NCBI GenBank assembly: GCA_011389655.1
Contig: JAABTX010000003.1
Location: forward strand, 39,412 to 103,411
Direction: 5' to 3'
Source: Thioalkalivibrio sp.
Lineage (GTDB): Bacteria; Pseudomonadota; Gammaproteobacteria; Ectothiorhodospirales; Ectothiorhodospiraceae
DNA: 64,000 bases
The notes below the pieces were generated by a model. It was not told where the DNA came from, made no database searches, and worked only from the letters and a program-made list of their open reading frames with translations. Shown piece after piece: positions 10,982 to 20,372 of this stretch (positions are counted from its first letter, which is position 1; every line of letters begins with the position of its first letter). The position numbers and the translations under genes are program-made.

Positions 10982-11885
10982 GTTCCTGCTCCAGGCGTTG
11001 GAGTTCGGCGGCCTCTTCGCTCTCGGCGAAATCCCGCATCAACCGCTGTGCGCAGCGCAGCGCGTCCTCCCGGTTGCCGAGCTGCATCTCGGCCCGATAG
11101 CAAAGCAGCAGGGATTCCGGCGTCACCACGTCGAGGGCGCGCAGACGCGACAGGAAGGCGCGGGTCTGAAACGGCCGCCCGTCCTGGTAGGTCAGTCGCG
11201 CCATCTCGTAGAGGGCATCCGGAAACCGCGGAGCGATCTCCAGGGCCTCGCGGATCCTGCGCTCGGCGCGCTCCGTCTCCCCGGCCTTCAGGTCACAGAC
11301 CCCGGCGCCCACCAGTGCCACGTGACGGGCGCGGTATGACGGGTTCGTGCCCGCCTGCTCGAGGAGCGCCCGGCCCTCCGCGACTTCCCCCTGCCGGCAG
11401 AGCAGATCGCCAAGGTTCGTCTGCACGTAGGGGTCGTCCGGGTCGAGGGCCAGGGCCTTGCGATAGTGTTCCAGGGCGCGGTCGAGCAAATCCTGGCGTT
11501 CGCGCAGCGATGCCATGCCCAGGTGGGCCATCGCCAGTCTCGGATCGAACTGGATCGCCCGCTCCAGGGCCCGCTCGGCCTGCATCAGGTCGTTCTGCCG
11601 CAGGTAGCTGATTCCCAGCTCCGCGTTGATCTCCGCGGCCCGGCGCTGGTCCTCGCTCGCCTTCGGCTGCAGCCCGGCACATCCCGCGAGCAGCATGGCC
11701 GCGGCCAGCCAGAAGAGCAGCAGCGAAACCAGCCGTCCATGCGGCTTGAGATGCCGACCCGGGGTCAGCGGGATCCGCGGAAGCGAGCGCCGGCGCAGAG
11801 TGGCATGGCTGTGGGCGCCGTCGCGCCGTGCATGGATCGAGTCGGCCGATGCGTCCGTGGTGAGGGCCGTGACCGACGTCGTCAT
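10974..11885 (-). CDS. pilW: Type IV pilus biogenesis/stability protein PilW/PilF (TPR lipoprotein)
   Basis: A TPR lipoprotein that in relatives assists multimerisation of the PilQ secretin in the outer membrane. The lipobox LLAGC (Cys at about residue 69) follows a hydrophobic helix, and at least five TPR units follow. The ATG at 11885 overlaps the rlmN stop as ATGA. It gives 303 residues with about 50 unusual polar residues before the signal peptide. No ATG or GTG lies closer to the hydrophobic stretch in this frame, although a CTG does, so the real start is uncertain. No other pilus genes are in the window. Confidence 0.85.
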   Translation of the reverse strand: MTTSVTALTTDASADSIHARRDGAHSHATLRRRSLPRIPLTPGRHLKPHGRLVSLLLFWLAAAMLLAGCAGLQPKASEDQRRAAEINAELGISYLRQNDLMQAERALERAIQFDPRLAMAHLGMASLRERQDLLDRALEHYRKALALDPDDPYVQTNLGDLLCRQGEVAEGRALLEQAGTNPSYRARHVALVGAGVCDLKAGETERAERRIREALEIAPRFPDALYEMARLTYQDGRPFQTRAFLSRLRALDVVTPESLLLCYRAEMQLGNREDALRCAQRLMRDFAESEEAAELQRLEQERG

Positions 11886-13015
11886 GCGCTGGCCCCGGGT
11901 TGCACCGGAAGCTCCGCGTGCAGCCTGATCATGCGCGCCGGGCGGTTGCTGCGGTCCATCACCTGGCCGATGAGCTGTCCACAGGCCGCATCGATATCGT
12001 CTCCACGGGTGCGCCGGACGATGGTCACGAATCCCGCCTCCGCGAGCAGGCGCTCGAAGGCCCGGACGGCATTCAGCGAGGGGCGCGCGAACGGCGCGCC
12101 GGGAAACGGGTTGAACGGGATCAGGTTCACCTTGCAGGGGATCTCCCGCAGCAGGTCGATCAGCTGCTGCGCGTGTTCCGGCTGGTCATTGATTCCTGCC
12201 AGCAGCACGTATTCGAAGGTCACCCGATGGTGGTGTCCGCCATCGCGCGTGTATCGGCGGCAGGCCTGCAGCAGTTCACGGATGGGGTACTTGCGGTTGA
12301 TCGGTACCAGCCGGTCCCGCAGCTCATCGTTGGGGGCGTGCAGGCTGACCGCCAGCGCCACATCCGTGACCCCGCCGAGACGGTCGAGCGCCGGCACCAG
12401 CCCGGAGGTGCTCACCGTGACCCGACGCTTGCTCAGCCCATAGGCATGGTCATCCAGCATCAGGTCGATCGCCTCCACCAGCGCCTCGAAATTCGCCAGC
12501 GGCTCGCCCATGCCCATGAAGACCACGTTGGTGACGGCTCGCGAGCGGCCTTCGGGCACCGGCAATCTCCGGTTCGCCATCCAGATCTGGCCGATGATCT
12601 CGTCCGCCGTGAGGTTGCGGTTGAAGCCCTGCTGAGCCGTGGAGCAGAAGGTGCAGTCCAGCGCGCAGCCCACCTGGGACGACACGCAGAGGGTGCCTCG
12701 GTCGTCCTCGGGGATGAATACCGTCTCAATGGCATTGCCATCCGCGAGGCGCATCACCCACTTCACGGTGCCGTCGTCCGAGCCCCGTTCCAGCGCGACC
12801 TCCGGCGGCCGGACGATGGCCTCCGCGGCAAGATGCTGACGCAGCGCCTTCGAGAGGTCGGTCATCGCGCTGAAATCGGTCACGCCGCGCTGATGGATCC
12901 AGCGGACCAGTTGCGTTGCGCGGAATCCGCGCTCGCCCCACCGCTCGAACTGCTCCGCCAGCCGCTGGCGGGACATGCCGAGGAGGTTCAACGGATTGGC
13001 GAGAGTTGCTGACAT
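11882..13015 (-). CDS. rlmN: Dual-specificity 23S rRNA/tRNA m2A methyltransferase RlmN
   Basis: A 377-residue radical-SAM enzyme that methylates C2 of A2503 in 23S rRNA and A37 in some tRNAs. The Fe-S motif CALDCTFC (C-x3-C-x2-C) is clear, and GMGEPLANF is the family SAM-binding segment. The conserved methyl-carrying Cys is expected in the C-terminal [12 protein letters not shown] stretch. The frame is open further upstream to 13147, but ATG 13015 gives the typical N-terminus and length. Its stop overlaps the pilW start. Confidence 0.95.
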   Translation of the reverse strand: MSATLANPLNLLGMSRQRLAEQFERWGERGFRATQLVRWIHQRGVTDFSAMTDLSKALRQHLAAEAIVRPPEVALERGSDDGTVKWVMRLADGNAIETVFIPEDDRGTLCVSSQVGCALDCTFCSTAQQGFNRNLTADEIIGQIWMANRRLPVPEGRSRAVTNVVFMGMGEPLANFEALVEAIDLMLDDHAYGLSKRRVTVSTSGLVPALDRLGGVTDVALAVSLHAPNDELRDRLVPINRKYPIRELLQACRRYTRDGGHHHRVTFEYVLLAGINDQPEHAQQLIDLLREIPCKVNLIPFNPFPGAPFARPSLNAVRAFERLLAEAGFVTIVRRTRGDDIDAACGQLIGQVMDRSNRPARMIRLHAELPVQPGASA

Positions 13016-13318
13016 GGCGTCTGGTTTCTGGCCCTCGGCACGATCAGGCGGAACAACGCCCGAGGCGCGTTCCGTATCGTCCCTCCTGCCCGTGGCGGAG
13101 GGATGGGAAGAGGAAGCGATCATGCCGACGCGCGACCGGTTTTTCATCCTGCATGACGCCCTTCGGCGCCGCCCTTCCTAGTTTAATCCACCGGCGAAGG
13201 AAGCGCATTCGCGATCCGCGCCCCGGAACCCGACTTTTCCAGACCAGCGGGGGAGAGGGCGCACGGCGCCTGCCAGCACCCCGGGATTCCCGGGAGTGGA
13301 CGGGAACCCCTGGCGAAC
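13016..13318. other. Intergenic region between ndk and rlmN, no gene seen
   Basis: About 300 bases between two genes read on the minus strand. Open frames cross it, but none has a ribosome-binding site or recognisable content. It presumably holds the rlmN leader and promoter; I see no convincing -35/-10 pair and no strong hairpin. Confidence 0.5.
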
Positions 13319-13750
13319 TCAACGGGTTCGCGGGCAGATGCCGTCGTCGTCGAAGAAGAACGCGATCTCCGTGCGCGCAGTGTCGGGGCCATCCGATCCA
13401 TGCACGGCATTTTCGTCAATACTGGTCGCGAAGTCCGCGCGGATCGTGCCGGGCGCCGCTTCCTTCGGGTTGGTCGCACCCATGATCTCGCGGTTCCGGG
13501 CAATCGCGTCCTCGCCCTCGAGTACCTGGACCATTACCGGTCCGGAGATCATGAACTCGACGAGGTCGGTAAAAAAGGGCCGCTCGCGGTGCACCGCATA
13601 GAAACCCTCGGCCTGGTCCCGGGAAAGCTGCAGCATCCGGGCGGCCACGATACGCAGCTCCCCCTTCTCGAAGCGGCTGTAGATCTCCCCGATCACGTTC
13701 TTCGCGACGGCATCGGGCTTGATGATGGACAGGGTGCGTTCCTCGGCCAC
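13319..13750 (-). CDS. ndk: Nucleoside diphosphate kinase
   Basis: A 143-residue enzyme that equilibrates nucleoside di- and triphosphates by a phospho-histidine ping-pong mechanism. The start is a GTG at 13750 preceded by AGGAG, giving the canonical N-terminus [15 protein letters not shown]. The active-site motif [12 protein letters not shown] carries the catalytic His near residue 117. The length equals that of E. coli Ndk. It follows iscR across 162 bases that in many relatives hold the isc genes. Confidence 0.97.
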   Translation of the reverse strand: MAEERTLSIIKPDAVAKNVIGEIYSRFEKGELRIVAARMLQLSRDQAEGFYAVHRERPFFTDLVEFMISGPVMVQVLEGEDAIARNREIMGATNPKEAAPGTIRADFATSIDENAVHGSDGPDTARTEIAFFFDDDGICPRTR

Positions 13751-13912
13751 GGACAGTCTCCTGGTAGACGGAATTGGGCTGGGCCGCCCGGGAGGGCGGC
13801 CGATGAAGCTGAAATCGCGGAGTAGTCTAGCGGCAGCCCCCTGCCGCGGCAATGAAGGTGACCGGCTCCCGGGGCCTGATCCCACAGGCCGGCGACGCTG
13901 CCGGGTGTCGAC

Positions 13913-14443
13913 TCAGCCGCCCCGGGCCTCTGGAGGAGGCGCCGAAGCCTCGCCCACCGGCACGATCGGGATCGTCCGCTGCGAGGGTGGTCCCTGTCGA
14001 GCGCCCTCGGCATCGTGCTCCCCGTCCGGGCCGCGCGCCCGGCGGCGCCGCTCGAGCACATCGGCCAGGCTACGGCTGCTGAAGAACTGGTCCATCTGCC
14101 GGCTGAGCTCCACCCAGAGGTCGTGGGTAAGACACCGGGAGTCCTGGTTGCAGTTCACCAGCCCACCGCAGCGGGTCACATCGACCGGCTCGTCGACAGC
14201 GGAGATCACCTCGGCCACAGAGATCTCCGCGGCAGGCCGGCTCAGCCGGTAGCCGCCGCCCGGTCCCCGGCTGCTGCGCACCAGACCGCGCTTGCGCAGC
14301 CGGGAGAAGAGCTGCTCGAGATAGGAGAGCGACAGTCGCTGACGCTCTGCCACGTCTCCCAGCGACACCGGGCCTCCGCCCGAATACAGGGCTACATCGA
14401 GAATGGCGGTGACCGCATAGCGGCCCCGGGTCGTCAGTTTCAT
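13913..14443 (-). CDS. iscR: Rrf2-family Fe-S regulator IscR
   Basis: A 176-residue winged-helix regulator. The N-terminus [16 protein letters not shown] is the IscR DNA-binding domain. The [2Fe-2S] ligands are all present at exactly the E. coli positions: C92, C98, C104 and H107. The C-terminal tail (about 140-176) is longer and rich in Arg, Pro and Gly. The start ATG 14443 has AGGGAG just upstream. Unusually, no iscS, iscU, iscA, hscB, hscA or fdx follows; ndk is next. The cluster-binding residues argue that it still senses Fe-S status and controls genes elsewhere. Confidence 0.95.
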   Translation of the reverse strand: MKLTTRGRYAVTAILDVALYSGGGPVSLGDVAERQRLSLSYLEQLFSRLRKRGLVRSSRGPGGGYRLSRPAAEISVAEVISAVDEPVDVTRCGGLVNCNQDSRCLTHDLWVELSRQMDQFFSSRSLADVLERRRRARGPDGEHDAEGARQGPPSQRTIPIVPVGEASAPPPEARGG

Positions 14444-14497
14444 GGCTCTCCCTGCGGTAATCCCGCAGTGCACATTATCCGGGACCCTGGCGGGCGA

Positions 14498-15295
14498 TCA
14501 CCTATTTCCCGACGTGTTGCGCGGGGGAATCTCGCGCTCATCCGGTTCCAGGCCCTCCAGGTCGCGCTCCGAGACCGGGTGCATCTCGCCCGCGCCCCCG
14601 ATGTCGATGCCGGCACCCTTGAGGGCGGCGCTGGTTCGCTCGAGACGTTCGTCGAGCTCGTGCATGTGACCAACGATGCGGTGAATCGCGTTGGCCACGG
14701 GATCGGGCATGTCCCGACTCAGGCCATAGGCGTCAAAGCCCATGCGATCGGCCATCGCCTTGAAGCGCGCATCCGGTTCCACCGGCGGCGCAAGCACCCG
14801 CGCGGGAATGCCGACCGCGGTGGCCTCGGCGGGCACATCGCGCAGCACCACCGCGTTGGAGCCCACCCGCGCGCGCGCGCCGATGCGCACCGGACCGAGG
14901 ATCTTGGCCCCGGCACCGACCACCACGCCATCCTCCAGCGTCGGATGGCGCTTCCCCTTGTCCCAGCTCGTGCCGCCCAGCGTAACCTGATGGTACAGCG
15001 TGCAGTCGTCCCCGATCTCCGCGGTCTCCCCGATGACCACGCCCATTCCGTGATCGATGAAGAAGCGCCGGCCGATCCGCGCGCCGGGGTGGATCTCGAT
15101 GCCGGTCAGCAGGCGGGTCACATTGGCCAGTACGCGGGCCAGCCAGCGCAGGCGCAGGCGCCAGAGGCCGTGCGCGGCGCGGTGCACCCAGACCGCCTGC
15201 AGGCCCGGATACGTGGTCAGCACCTCGAAGGTGTTGCGCGCGGCGGGATCGCGCTCGAACACGCACTGGATGTCTTCTCTGAGCCTGTGGAACAT
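14498..15295 (-). CDS. cysE: Serine O-acetyltransferase (CysE/EpsC type)
   Basis: A 265-residue enzyme that makes O-acetylserine, the precursor of cysteine. It has a short N-terminal helical domain and a left-handed beta-helix of hexapeptide repeats (about 65-165) with the catalytic [18 protein letters not shown] and the substrate-binding [14 protein letters not shown]. It belongs to the short EpsC/NifP-like type rather than the longer E. coli type. The trmJ-cysE-iscR order is found in pseudomonads and relatives. O-acetylserine would feed CysM, encoded at 23.6-24.6 kb. Confidence 0.94.
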   Translation of the reverse strand: MFHRLREDIQCVFERDPAARNTFEVLTTYPGLQAVWVHRAAHGLWRLRLRWLARVLANVTRLLTGIEIHPGARIGRRFFIDHGMGVVIGETAEIGDDCTLYHQVTLGGTSWDKGKRHPTLEDGVVVGAGAKILGPVRIGARARVGSNAVVLRDVPAEATAVGIPARVLAPPVEPDARFKAMADRMGFDAYGLSRDMPDPVANAIHRIVGHMHELDERLERTSAALKGAGIDIGGAGEMHPVSERDLEGLEPDEREIPPRNTSGNR

Positions 15296-15330
15296 GGATA
15301 CGGAGCCCGCGATTCAGGGACGTTACGATA

Positions 15331-16080
15331 TCATGCGGAGCCGGGCGGACGTCCGCCGCCGCGCTCGGTGTGGGTCAGGATGCCGCGCAGGATCCGGACC
15401 TCGCTGGCACTCAGTCCGGCGCGCAGATAGAGATGCCGCAGACGCCGCATCAGGTGTCGCGGCTTCTCCGGGTCCAGGAACTCGATCCGGATCAGCGCCC
15501 GCAGGTAATGGTCGAACAGGGCCTCCAGCTCGGACTGCGTCGCCGGCGGGTCCGGGTCGTAGCCGGGCGGCGACGCCGGCACCTGCTCGAGCGCAGCCAC
15601 GCGGCAGCTGTAGGCCAGCACCTGCACCGCCGCGGCCAGATTCAGGGAACTGAAGGCGGAGTTGGTCGGAATCTGCACCAGGGCGTTGCAGCAGTCCAGC
15701 TCCTCGTTGGACAGCCCGCTGCTCTCGCGGCCGAAGACCAGGGCAACCGTGCCGCGCTCCGCCCGATCGACCAGGTCCCGGGCGGCGGCCGCCGGATCCA
15801 CCGCCGGAACGGAGTGGCCCCGCCGGCGGGCACTGGTGCCCACCACCCAGACACAATCCGCGACCGCCTCTGCGAGGCCTGGGAGCACGCGGGCCGCGGT
15901 CAGCAGGTCATCCGCGCCGGCGGCCAGCGTGGTGGCCTCGGCCGACGGGAACCGCGCCGGATCGACCAGGACCAGGTCCGCAAGACCCATGGTCTTCATC
16001 GCGCGCGCCGCCGACCCGATATTCCCCGGATGGGTGGTGCCGACGAGGATCACGCGGATACGGGAGAGTGCTTCAGACAT
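15331..16080 (-). CDS. trmJ: tRNA (Cm32/Um32) 2'-O-methyltransferase TrmJ
   Basis: A 249-residue SPOUT-family methyltransferase that modifies position 32 of the tRNA anticodon loop. The N-terminal RVILVGTTHPGNIGSAARAM contains the family motif 1 (NxGSxAR), and VFGRESSGLSNEEL plus the NSAFSSLNLAAAVQVLAY segment form the trefoil-knot SAM site. The C-terminal helical tail fits TrmJ. It is divergent from the HAD phosphatase gene, with about 175 bases between. Confidence 0.93.
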   Translation of the reverse strand: MSEALSRIRVILVGTTHPGNIGSAARAMKTMGLADLVLVDPARFPSAEATTLAAGADDLLTAARVLPGLAEAVADCVWVVGTSARRRGHSVPAVDPAAAARDLVDRAERGTVALVFGRESSGLSNEELDCCNALVQIPTNSAFSSLNLAAAVQVLAYSCRVAALEQVPASPPGYDPDPPATQSELEALFDHYLRALIRIEFLDPEKPRHLMRRLRHLYLRAGLSASEVRILRGILTHTERGGGRPPGSA

Positions 16081-16255
16081 GCCGGGCTCCGAATGCGACA
16101 GGGCGATGAACGGTTCCGGGCATTATCGGCCTTGCGGCCGCGCACGTCCCGTCCCGCCATCGTCCCGGCACGCGATCGCCGACCGGGCCGGTGCATCCCG
16201 TGGCATGGTGCGGATTTGGATCCCCGGGAGGCACGACGCGATAGAATTCGCAGCC

Positions 16256-17005
16256 ATGACCGAAGGATCCTCACAAGCCGTGGCCGTGGATGCCGAGATC
16301 CGCTGCATCACCTTCGATCTCGACGACACCCTGTGGCCGGTGATGCCGGCGATCCATCGCGCCGAGGCCCGCTTATACGAGTGGCTGCGTGTCAACGCGC
16401 CGCAGGTGTGCGAGCGCTACAGTCCCGAGGCCCTGGTCGCCGCCCGCGGCGCCTTCATCCGGTCGGCACCCACATCCGAGCGGCACGATCTCACCGGCCT
16501 GCGCAAGCGCTGGCTGCGCGGTATTGCCGAGGAGACGGGGGCCTGCCCGGAGCGCATCAGCTCCGAGGGCTTCGAGGTCTTCTGGATCGCGCGCAACGAG
16601 GTCGAACCGGATCCCGAGGCCGCCTCCGTCCTGGAGGTGCTGTCGCGCCACTTCCGGCTCGGTGCGATCAGCAATGGCAACGCCGACGTCTTCCGGACGC
16701 CGCTTGGCCGCTACTTCGATTTCGCGGTCCCGGCGGCCGAGGCGGGCGCGGCGAAGCCCGACCCGGCGATCTTCCGCGCCGCGGTCCGGCGCGCCGGCGT
16801 CGCGGTCGAGTCCATGCTCCACATCGGCGACGATCCGCTCTGCGACGTGCTGGGTGCGCGCAAGGCCGGCATGCGCGCGGGCTGGTTCAACCCGCACACC
16901 ACCGCCTGGCCGCACGACGAGCCCGGACCCGAATTCGCCTTCGGGCGCCTGGGCCAGATCCCGATCCGGCTCGGCCTGGTCAGACCCGCACCGTTGCGCC
17001 CATGA
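16256..17005 (+). CDS. HAD-superfamily hydrolase (YigB-like)
   Basis: A 249-residue haloacid-dehalogenase-type phosphatase. Motif I FDLDDTLWPV gives nucleophile D21 and acid/base D23. Motif II is SNGN, and motifs III/IV are KPDPAIF and GDDPLCDVLGA. The alpha-helical cap between motifs I and II is type C1. YigB relatives dephosphorylate the riboflavin intermediate 5-amino-6-ribitylamino-uracil phosphate, but substrate cannot be assigned by sequence. The 3' end overlaps the 3' end of kdsB by 26 bases on the opposite strand. Confidence 0.85.
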   Translation: MTEGSSQAVAVDAEIRCITFDLDDTLWPVMPAIHRAEARLYEWLRVNAPQVCERYSPEALVAARGAFIRSAPTSERHDLTGLRKRWLRGIAEETGACPERISSEGFEVFWIARNEVEPDPEAASVLEVLSRHFRLGAISNGNADVFRTPLGRYFDFAVPAAEAGAAKPDPAIFRAAVRRAGVAVESMLHIGDDPLCDVLGARKAGMRAGWFNPHTTAWPHDEPGPEFAFGRLGQIPIRLGLVRPAPLRP

Positions 17006-17753
17006 GCGCCTCCAGTCGCTCGACATCCTCCGGCGTGTCCACGCCCGGGGGCACGCCCAGGTCCACCGAGCCCACCTGAATCCACGCACCGAGCGCCAGC
17101 GCCCGCAGCTGCTCGAGCTGTTCGAGGCGCTCCAGCCGCGCGGGCGGCTCGGCGGTGAGCCGGCGCAGGAAACCCGCGCGGTAGGCGTACAGGCCGAGGT
17201 GCCGGCGCGCCAGCGACAGATCCGGTGCCTGCCCGAGCCGGTGCGCCTCCCGGTCCCAGGGGATCGGCGCACGCGAGAAGTACAGGGCCCGCCCGGAGGC
17301 ATCGGTCACCAGCTTCACCTGGTTGGGATCGTGCAGATCCCCGACAGCGCGGATCGGCACGCCCAGGGTCGCCATGTCCGCCCCGGGATGGCGCTCCAGC
17401 AGCGATGCCAGTTCATCCAGCAGGCTGCCCGGCGTCAGCGGCTCGTCTCCCTGCAGGTTCACCACGCAGGTGGCGTCGGACCAGCCCTCCTCCGCCGCAA
17501 CCGCCGCGATCCGGTCGGTTCCCGAAGGCAGATCGGCCGGCGTCCACCGCGCCTCGGCACCGGCCTGGCGCGCGGCCTCGAGCACCCGCTCGTCGTCGCT
17601 GGCGACGATCACCTGCCGTGCCGCGCTCTCCCGCGCCCGGGCGACCACGTGCGCGATCAGGGGCCTTCCCGCAATCGCGATCAACGGCTTCCCCGGCAAC
17701 CGGCTGGACGCCATCCGCGCGGGGATCACCACCACGAATCCGTGTTCAGTCAT
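16980..17753 (-). CDS. kdsB: 3-deoxy-manno-octulosonate cytidylyltransferase
   Basis: A 257-residue enzyme that makes CMP-Kdo for lipopolysaccharide core synthesis. It has the nucleotide-binding N-terminus VVIPARMASSRLPGKPL, the conserved NLQGDEP motif and a late PPGVDTPEDVERLE segment. The ATG at 17753 was chosen over an in-frame one 42 bases upstream because family homology begins with FVVVIPAR. It ends the exbB-exbD-WaaA-like-lpxK-Trm112-kdsB run on the minus strand. About 200 bases with two palindromes separate it from the Trm112 gene. Confidence 0.96.
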   Translation of the reverse strand: MTEHGFVVVIPARMASSRLPGKPLIAIAGRPLIAHVVARARESAARQVIVASDDERVLEAARQAGAEARWTPADLPSGTDRIAAVAAEEGWSDATCVVNLQGDEPLTPGSLLDELASLLERHPGADMATLGVPIRAVGDLHDPNQVKLVTDASGRALYFSRAPIPWDREAHRLGQAPDLSLARRHLGLYAYRAGFLRRLTAEPPARLERLEQLEQLRALALGAWIQVGSVDLGVPPGVDTPEDVERLEALMGATVRV

Positions 17754-17770
17754 ATGCAATCCGGGTCTTT

Positions 17771-17878
17771 GGTGGGCACACTTCGTTTTGCCCACCCTGC
17801 AGCTGTCCCCGGCCCTCTGACCGTCGAGGCGCCGGAGGGTGGGCGCTGCGGGCGGGTGTCGGCAGCAGGGATGCTGCC
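17771..17878. repeat. Two short palindromes upstream of kdsB
   Basis: GGTGGGCA at 17771-17778 pairs with TGCCCACC at 17789-17796 around a 10-base loop. GGCAGCA at 17861-17867 pairs with TGCTGCC at 17872-17878. The first has the form of the GGTGGGCA...TGCCCACC palindromes scattered in many proteobacterial genomes. Both would form hairpins in the leader of kdsB. I infer a dispersed repeat; no second copy is in this window. Confidence 0.5.
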
Positions 17879-17952
17879 GTCAAGCCTACACGGATGTATT
17901 CACGGCGTCCCGCCGGCAGGAGCGCCCCTCCGATTCCGCCCCGGAACGCAGC

Positions 17953-18147
17953 TCACTTCCCGCGCCAGCGTTCCTTTTCCTCCTCCGAGAGCACGCGGGC
18001 CTCGTCTTCGAGCATCACCGGGATGTCGTCCCGGATCGGATAGGCCAGGCCGGCGGAGACCGAGATCAGTTCCTGTGCCTCGCGGTCGTAGTGGAGCGGG
18101 CCCTTGGTGACCGGGCAGACGAGAATATCGAGCAGGCGCTTGTCCAT
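17953..18147 (-). CDS. Trm112-family small protein (YcaR-like)
   Basis: A 64-residue protein starting [18 protein letters not shown] with the family pattern CPVxxGxL and later [11 protein letters not shown]. Family members (E. coli YcaR) are small zinc-ribbon-like folds; in eukaryotes Trm112 activates methyltransferases. Only one Cys (C11) is left here, so a full zinc site is not obvious. The lpxK-Trm112-kdsB order is conserved. Its bacterial partner is unknown. Confidence 0.88.
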   Translation of the reverse strand: MDKRLLDILVCPVTKGPLHYDREAQELISVSAGLAYPIRDDIPVMLEDEARVLSEEEKERWRGK

Positions 18148-18153
18148 CTTGTG

Positions 18154-19167
18154 TTACCCCAGGTATTTGAGCCGAATGGATGTCTCGAGGCGGTGCAGCA
18201 GCGCCTGTTCCAGGCCGGCCTCGGGCTGTGCCGAGACCGGCCAGTACCAGTGCCGCTCATCGGCGAAGTCCCGGCATTTTACGGCATCCTTCTCGGTCAT
18301 CAGTACCGGGGCCTGATCGTCGAAGACAATGTCCCGCGCCCGAAAGCGGTGGTGATCGGGGAAGGGATGCGGCACCACGGCGATGCCTGCCGCCTCGAGG
18401 GCGTCGAAAAACCGCTCGGGATCGGCGATTCCCGCCACTGCGTGGGCGACCTGTCCGGCCAGTTCCTGCAGGGGCCGCGTGGAGGCCGGGCGATCCACCC
18501 GGCGCAGCAACGTCGATGGCGCCAGGTGCATGCGGTACTCGCCAGGCTGGGGGTCCCCGCCCGTGACCACCACGAAATCCGCCCGTTCGGCGGCCGAACG
18601 GGGCTCGCGCAACGGACCGGCGGGGAGGCACAGACCGTTGCCGAACCGGCGCCGGCCATCAACCATCAGGATGCTGATGTCCCTTGGCAGTCGGTGATGC
18701 TGCAGCCCATCGTCGGAGATCACCACGTCCACGCCCTGTTGCTCGGCCAGCGCGCGGGCCGCCCGCACACGGTCGCGGTCCACCCAGACCGGCAACGCGG
18801 TGCGCCGTGCCAGCATGATCGGCTCGTCCCCGACCGTGGCCGGGTCGGCGCCGGGACCCACCAGCACGCTGGCGGCCCCGTTGCGACGTCCGTAGCCACG
18901 GCTGACGATGCCCGGTCGATAGCCGGCATCCCGCAGCCGCCCCGCGAGCCACGCGGTCATGGGCGTCTTCCCGCTGCCGCCCACTGTGATATTGCCGATG
19001 ACGATCACCGCCTTCACCGGCAGGAAGACGGTGCGCTGGACCTCCTCCAGCCGGTTGCGCTTCCAGTTCGCGATCCCCGCGTAGATCAGCGACAGCGGAA
19101 ACATGGCCGCGGCAAAGGGACCGCGCCGGCTCCACTGGCGCCACAGCCACCGCTCTACCACATCCAC
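18154..19167 (-). CDS. lpxK: Tetraacyldisaccharide 4'-kinase LpxK
   Basis: A 337-residue inner-membrane kinase that phosphorylates the 4' position of the lipid A precursor. One N-terminal membrane-associated helix (about 18-34) precedes the P-loop GNITVGGSGKTP at about residues 58-69. The conserved VISDDGLQHHRL and MTEKDAVKC motifs are present. Its first 13 bases overlap the end of the WaaA-like gene. This gene and kdsB show that the organism makes a lipid A-Kdo lipopolysaccharide. Confidence 0.95.
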   Translation of the reverse strand: MDVVERWLWRQWSRRGPFAAAMFPLSLIYAGIANWKRNRLEEVQRTVFLPVKAVIVIGNITVGGSGKTPMTAWLAGRLRDAGYRPGIVSRGYGRRNGAASVLVGPGADPATVGDEPIMLARRTALPVWVDRDRVRAARALAEQQGVDVVISDDGLQHHRLPRDISILMVDGRRRFGNGLCLPAGPLREPRSAAERADFVVVTGGDPQPGEYRMHLAPSTLLRRVDRPASTRPLQELAGQVAHAVAGIADPERFFDALEAAGIAVVPHPFPDHHRFRARDIVFDDQAPVLMTEKDAVKCRDFADERHWYWPVSAQPEAGLEQALLHRLETSIRLKYLG

Positions 19168-20339
19168 ACCCGGTCCATCAGGGCCGTGAGGTTTGCATCG
19201 ACCTGACGCCGTTCCTCCCAGAACCGCCGGCGCCCCGCGTCCCCCCGCCTCCGGCGCAGGGCCTCGTCGCCCCGCAGTTCCTGCCAGTGGCCGGTGACCC
19301 CGGCCGGGGCCGGGAGAAGTGCCACCGGCAGGCCGTCGACGTCTGCCTGTGCGCCGAGACTCAGTGCCGAACCCGCGGCCAGGGCCTGCCAGAGCGCGTG
19401 GCGTCCGGGATATGCGAGATGCACGCCGTGGGCCGCGCTTGCCGCCGCGGCATACCAGCGGGGGTCATCCACGTGCAGCAGGGTCCCTCCCGGCAGGCCC
19501 GTGCGATCCCAGGCACTGGCCTTCAGCGTGGCCTCGGCGGGAGACACACCACCCTCGAGGCTCACCATCAGGATGTCGTCGCCGGACGGCGGCCATGCCT
19601 GCCACGCCTCCAGCCACGCCGGCCATTGTGCAGCCGTGCCGTGCCACCACCACAGGTGCCGTTCACCGCCCCCCGCGAGGCTGCGGAGCACTACGTCGGC
19701 CTGGGCCTCGGCAAAGCGCGCCTGAGGATCCGCGGCGGGCATCAGCTCGCCGGCCTGCCCCGTTTCCTGCCAGCCGGCGCGATCCGCCGCGGACAGAGGC
19801 CAGGCCACGGCGACGGGGGCGGTGGCGGCACCACCGACGACGGCCACCGGCGCCAGTGTCCTCCGCAGCAGGTTCTCCGGCGGCGTCGATTCCGCGACGA
19901 TGATGCCGCAGGGCTGAAAGCGATCCAGCACCCGGGTCACTACGCTCGGCCGGTCGCAGGGACCGTACCCGATCCCGACCCTCGGCCAGGGCTGCAGCAG
20001 GCGGGTGAGCAGCGCCGGATCGTCCTCCTCGAAGGTCAGCACCACTCGCACGTCGCGGCGCCGGTCGCGAACCGCACCCAGCAGCTCCACGCCGAGCCGG
20101 AGCGAATCCGGGCCGGCACCGGCCTTGATCCAGACCACGCGGCCGCGTCCCTCCGGCGGTGTCAGGAAGCCGAGGCGGGCACGCGCACGGTGACCCTCGC
20201 CCTGGCGGTAGTCGCGCACCAGCGCACGCCATACCGCCCCGAACGCCGCGCTGTAACCGGGATCCGATTTCAATGGAGCGGGCTCCGGGACCGCGGTTGC
20301 GGGCCGTGCCGCCACGTGGTCGGGGTGCCGGACGCGCAT
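19155..20339 (-). CDS. WaaA (Kdo transferase)-like protein with altered active site
   Basis: A 394-residue protein whose first 230 residues follow the N-terminal domain of Kdo transferases (Glycos_transf_N): ARARLGFLTPPEGRGRVVWI at about 53-71 matches the GERLGF...WIHA segment, and a later FQPCGIIVAES-PPENLL matches the 'P.l.i..E.ElWPNL' block. At the position of the catalytic Glu in WaaA (HAvSvGE) this protein has KAGAGPD (K72, D78), and the second Glu of ETELWPNL is replaced. There is no N-terminal membrane anchor and the C-terminal GT-B half is weak. It lies between exbD and lpxK. It may be a noncatalytic relative or a transferase with new specificity. Confidence 0.6.
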   Translation of the reverse strand: MRVRHPDHVAARPATAVPEPAPLKSDPGYSAAFGAVWRALVRDYRQGEGHRARARLGFLTPPEGRGRVVWIKAGAGPDSLRLGVELLGAVRDRRRDVRVVLTFEEDDPALLTRLLQPWPRVGIGYGPCDRPSVVTRVLDRFQPCGIIVAESTPPENLLRRTLAPVAVVGGAATAPVAVAWPLSAADRAGWQETGQAGELMPAADPQARFAEAQADVVLRSLAGGGERHLWWWHGTAAQWPAWLEAWQAWPPSGDDILMVSLEGGVSPAEATLKASAWDRTGLPGGTLLHVDDPRWYAAAASAAHGVHLAYPGRHALWQALAAGSALSLGAQADVDGLPVALLPAPAGVTGHWQELRGDEALRRRRGDAGRRRFWEERRQVDANLTALMDRVWMW

Positions 20340-20372
20340 CCGGCGCGAACGGTCCGGCCCGGTGTCCGCGGA

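Noticed and set aside
8278..11611. Long plus-strand frames opposite hisS, rodZ and pilW
   Set aside because: Same reason: Arg/Ala/Pro-rich translations without motifs, antisense to well-supported genes.
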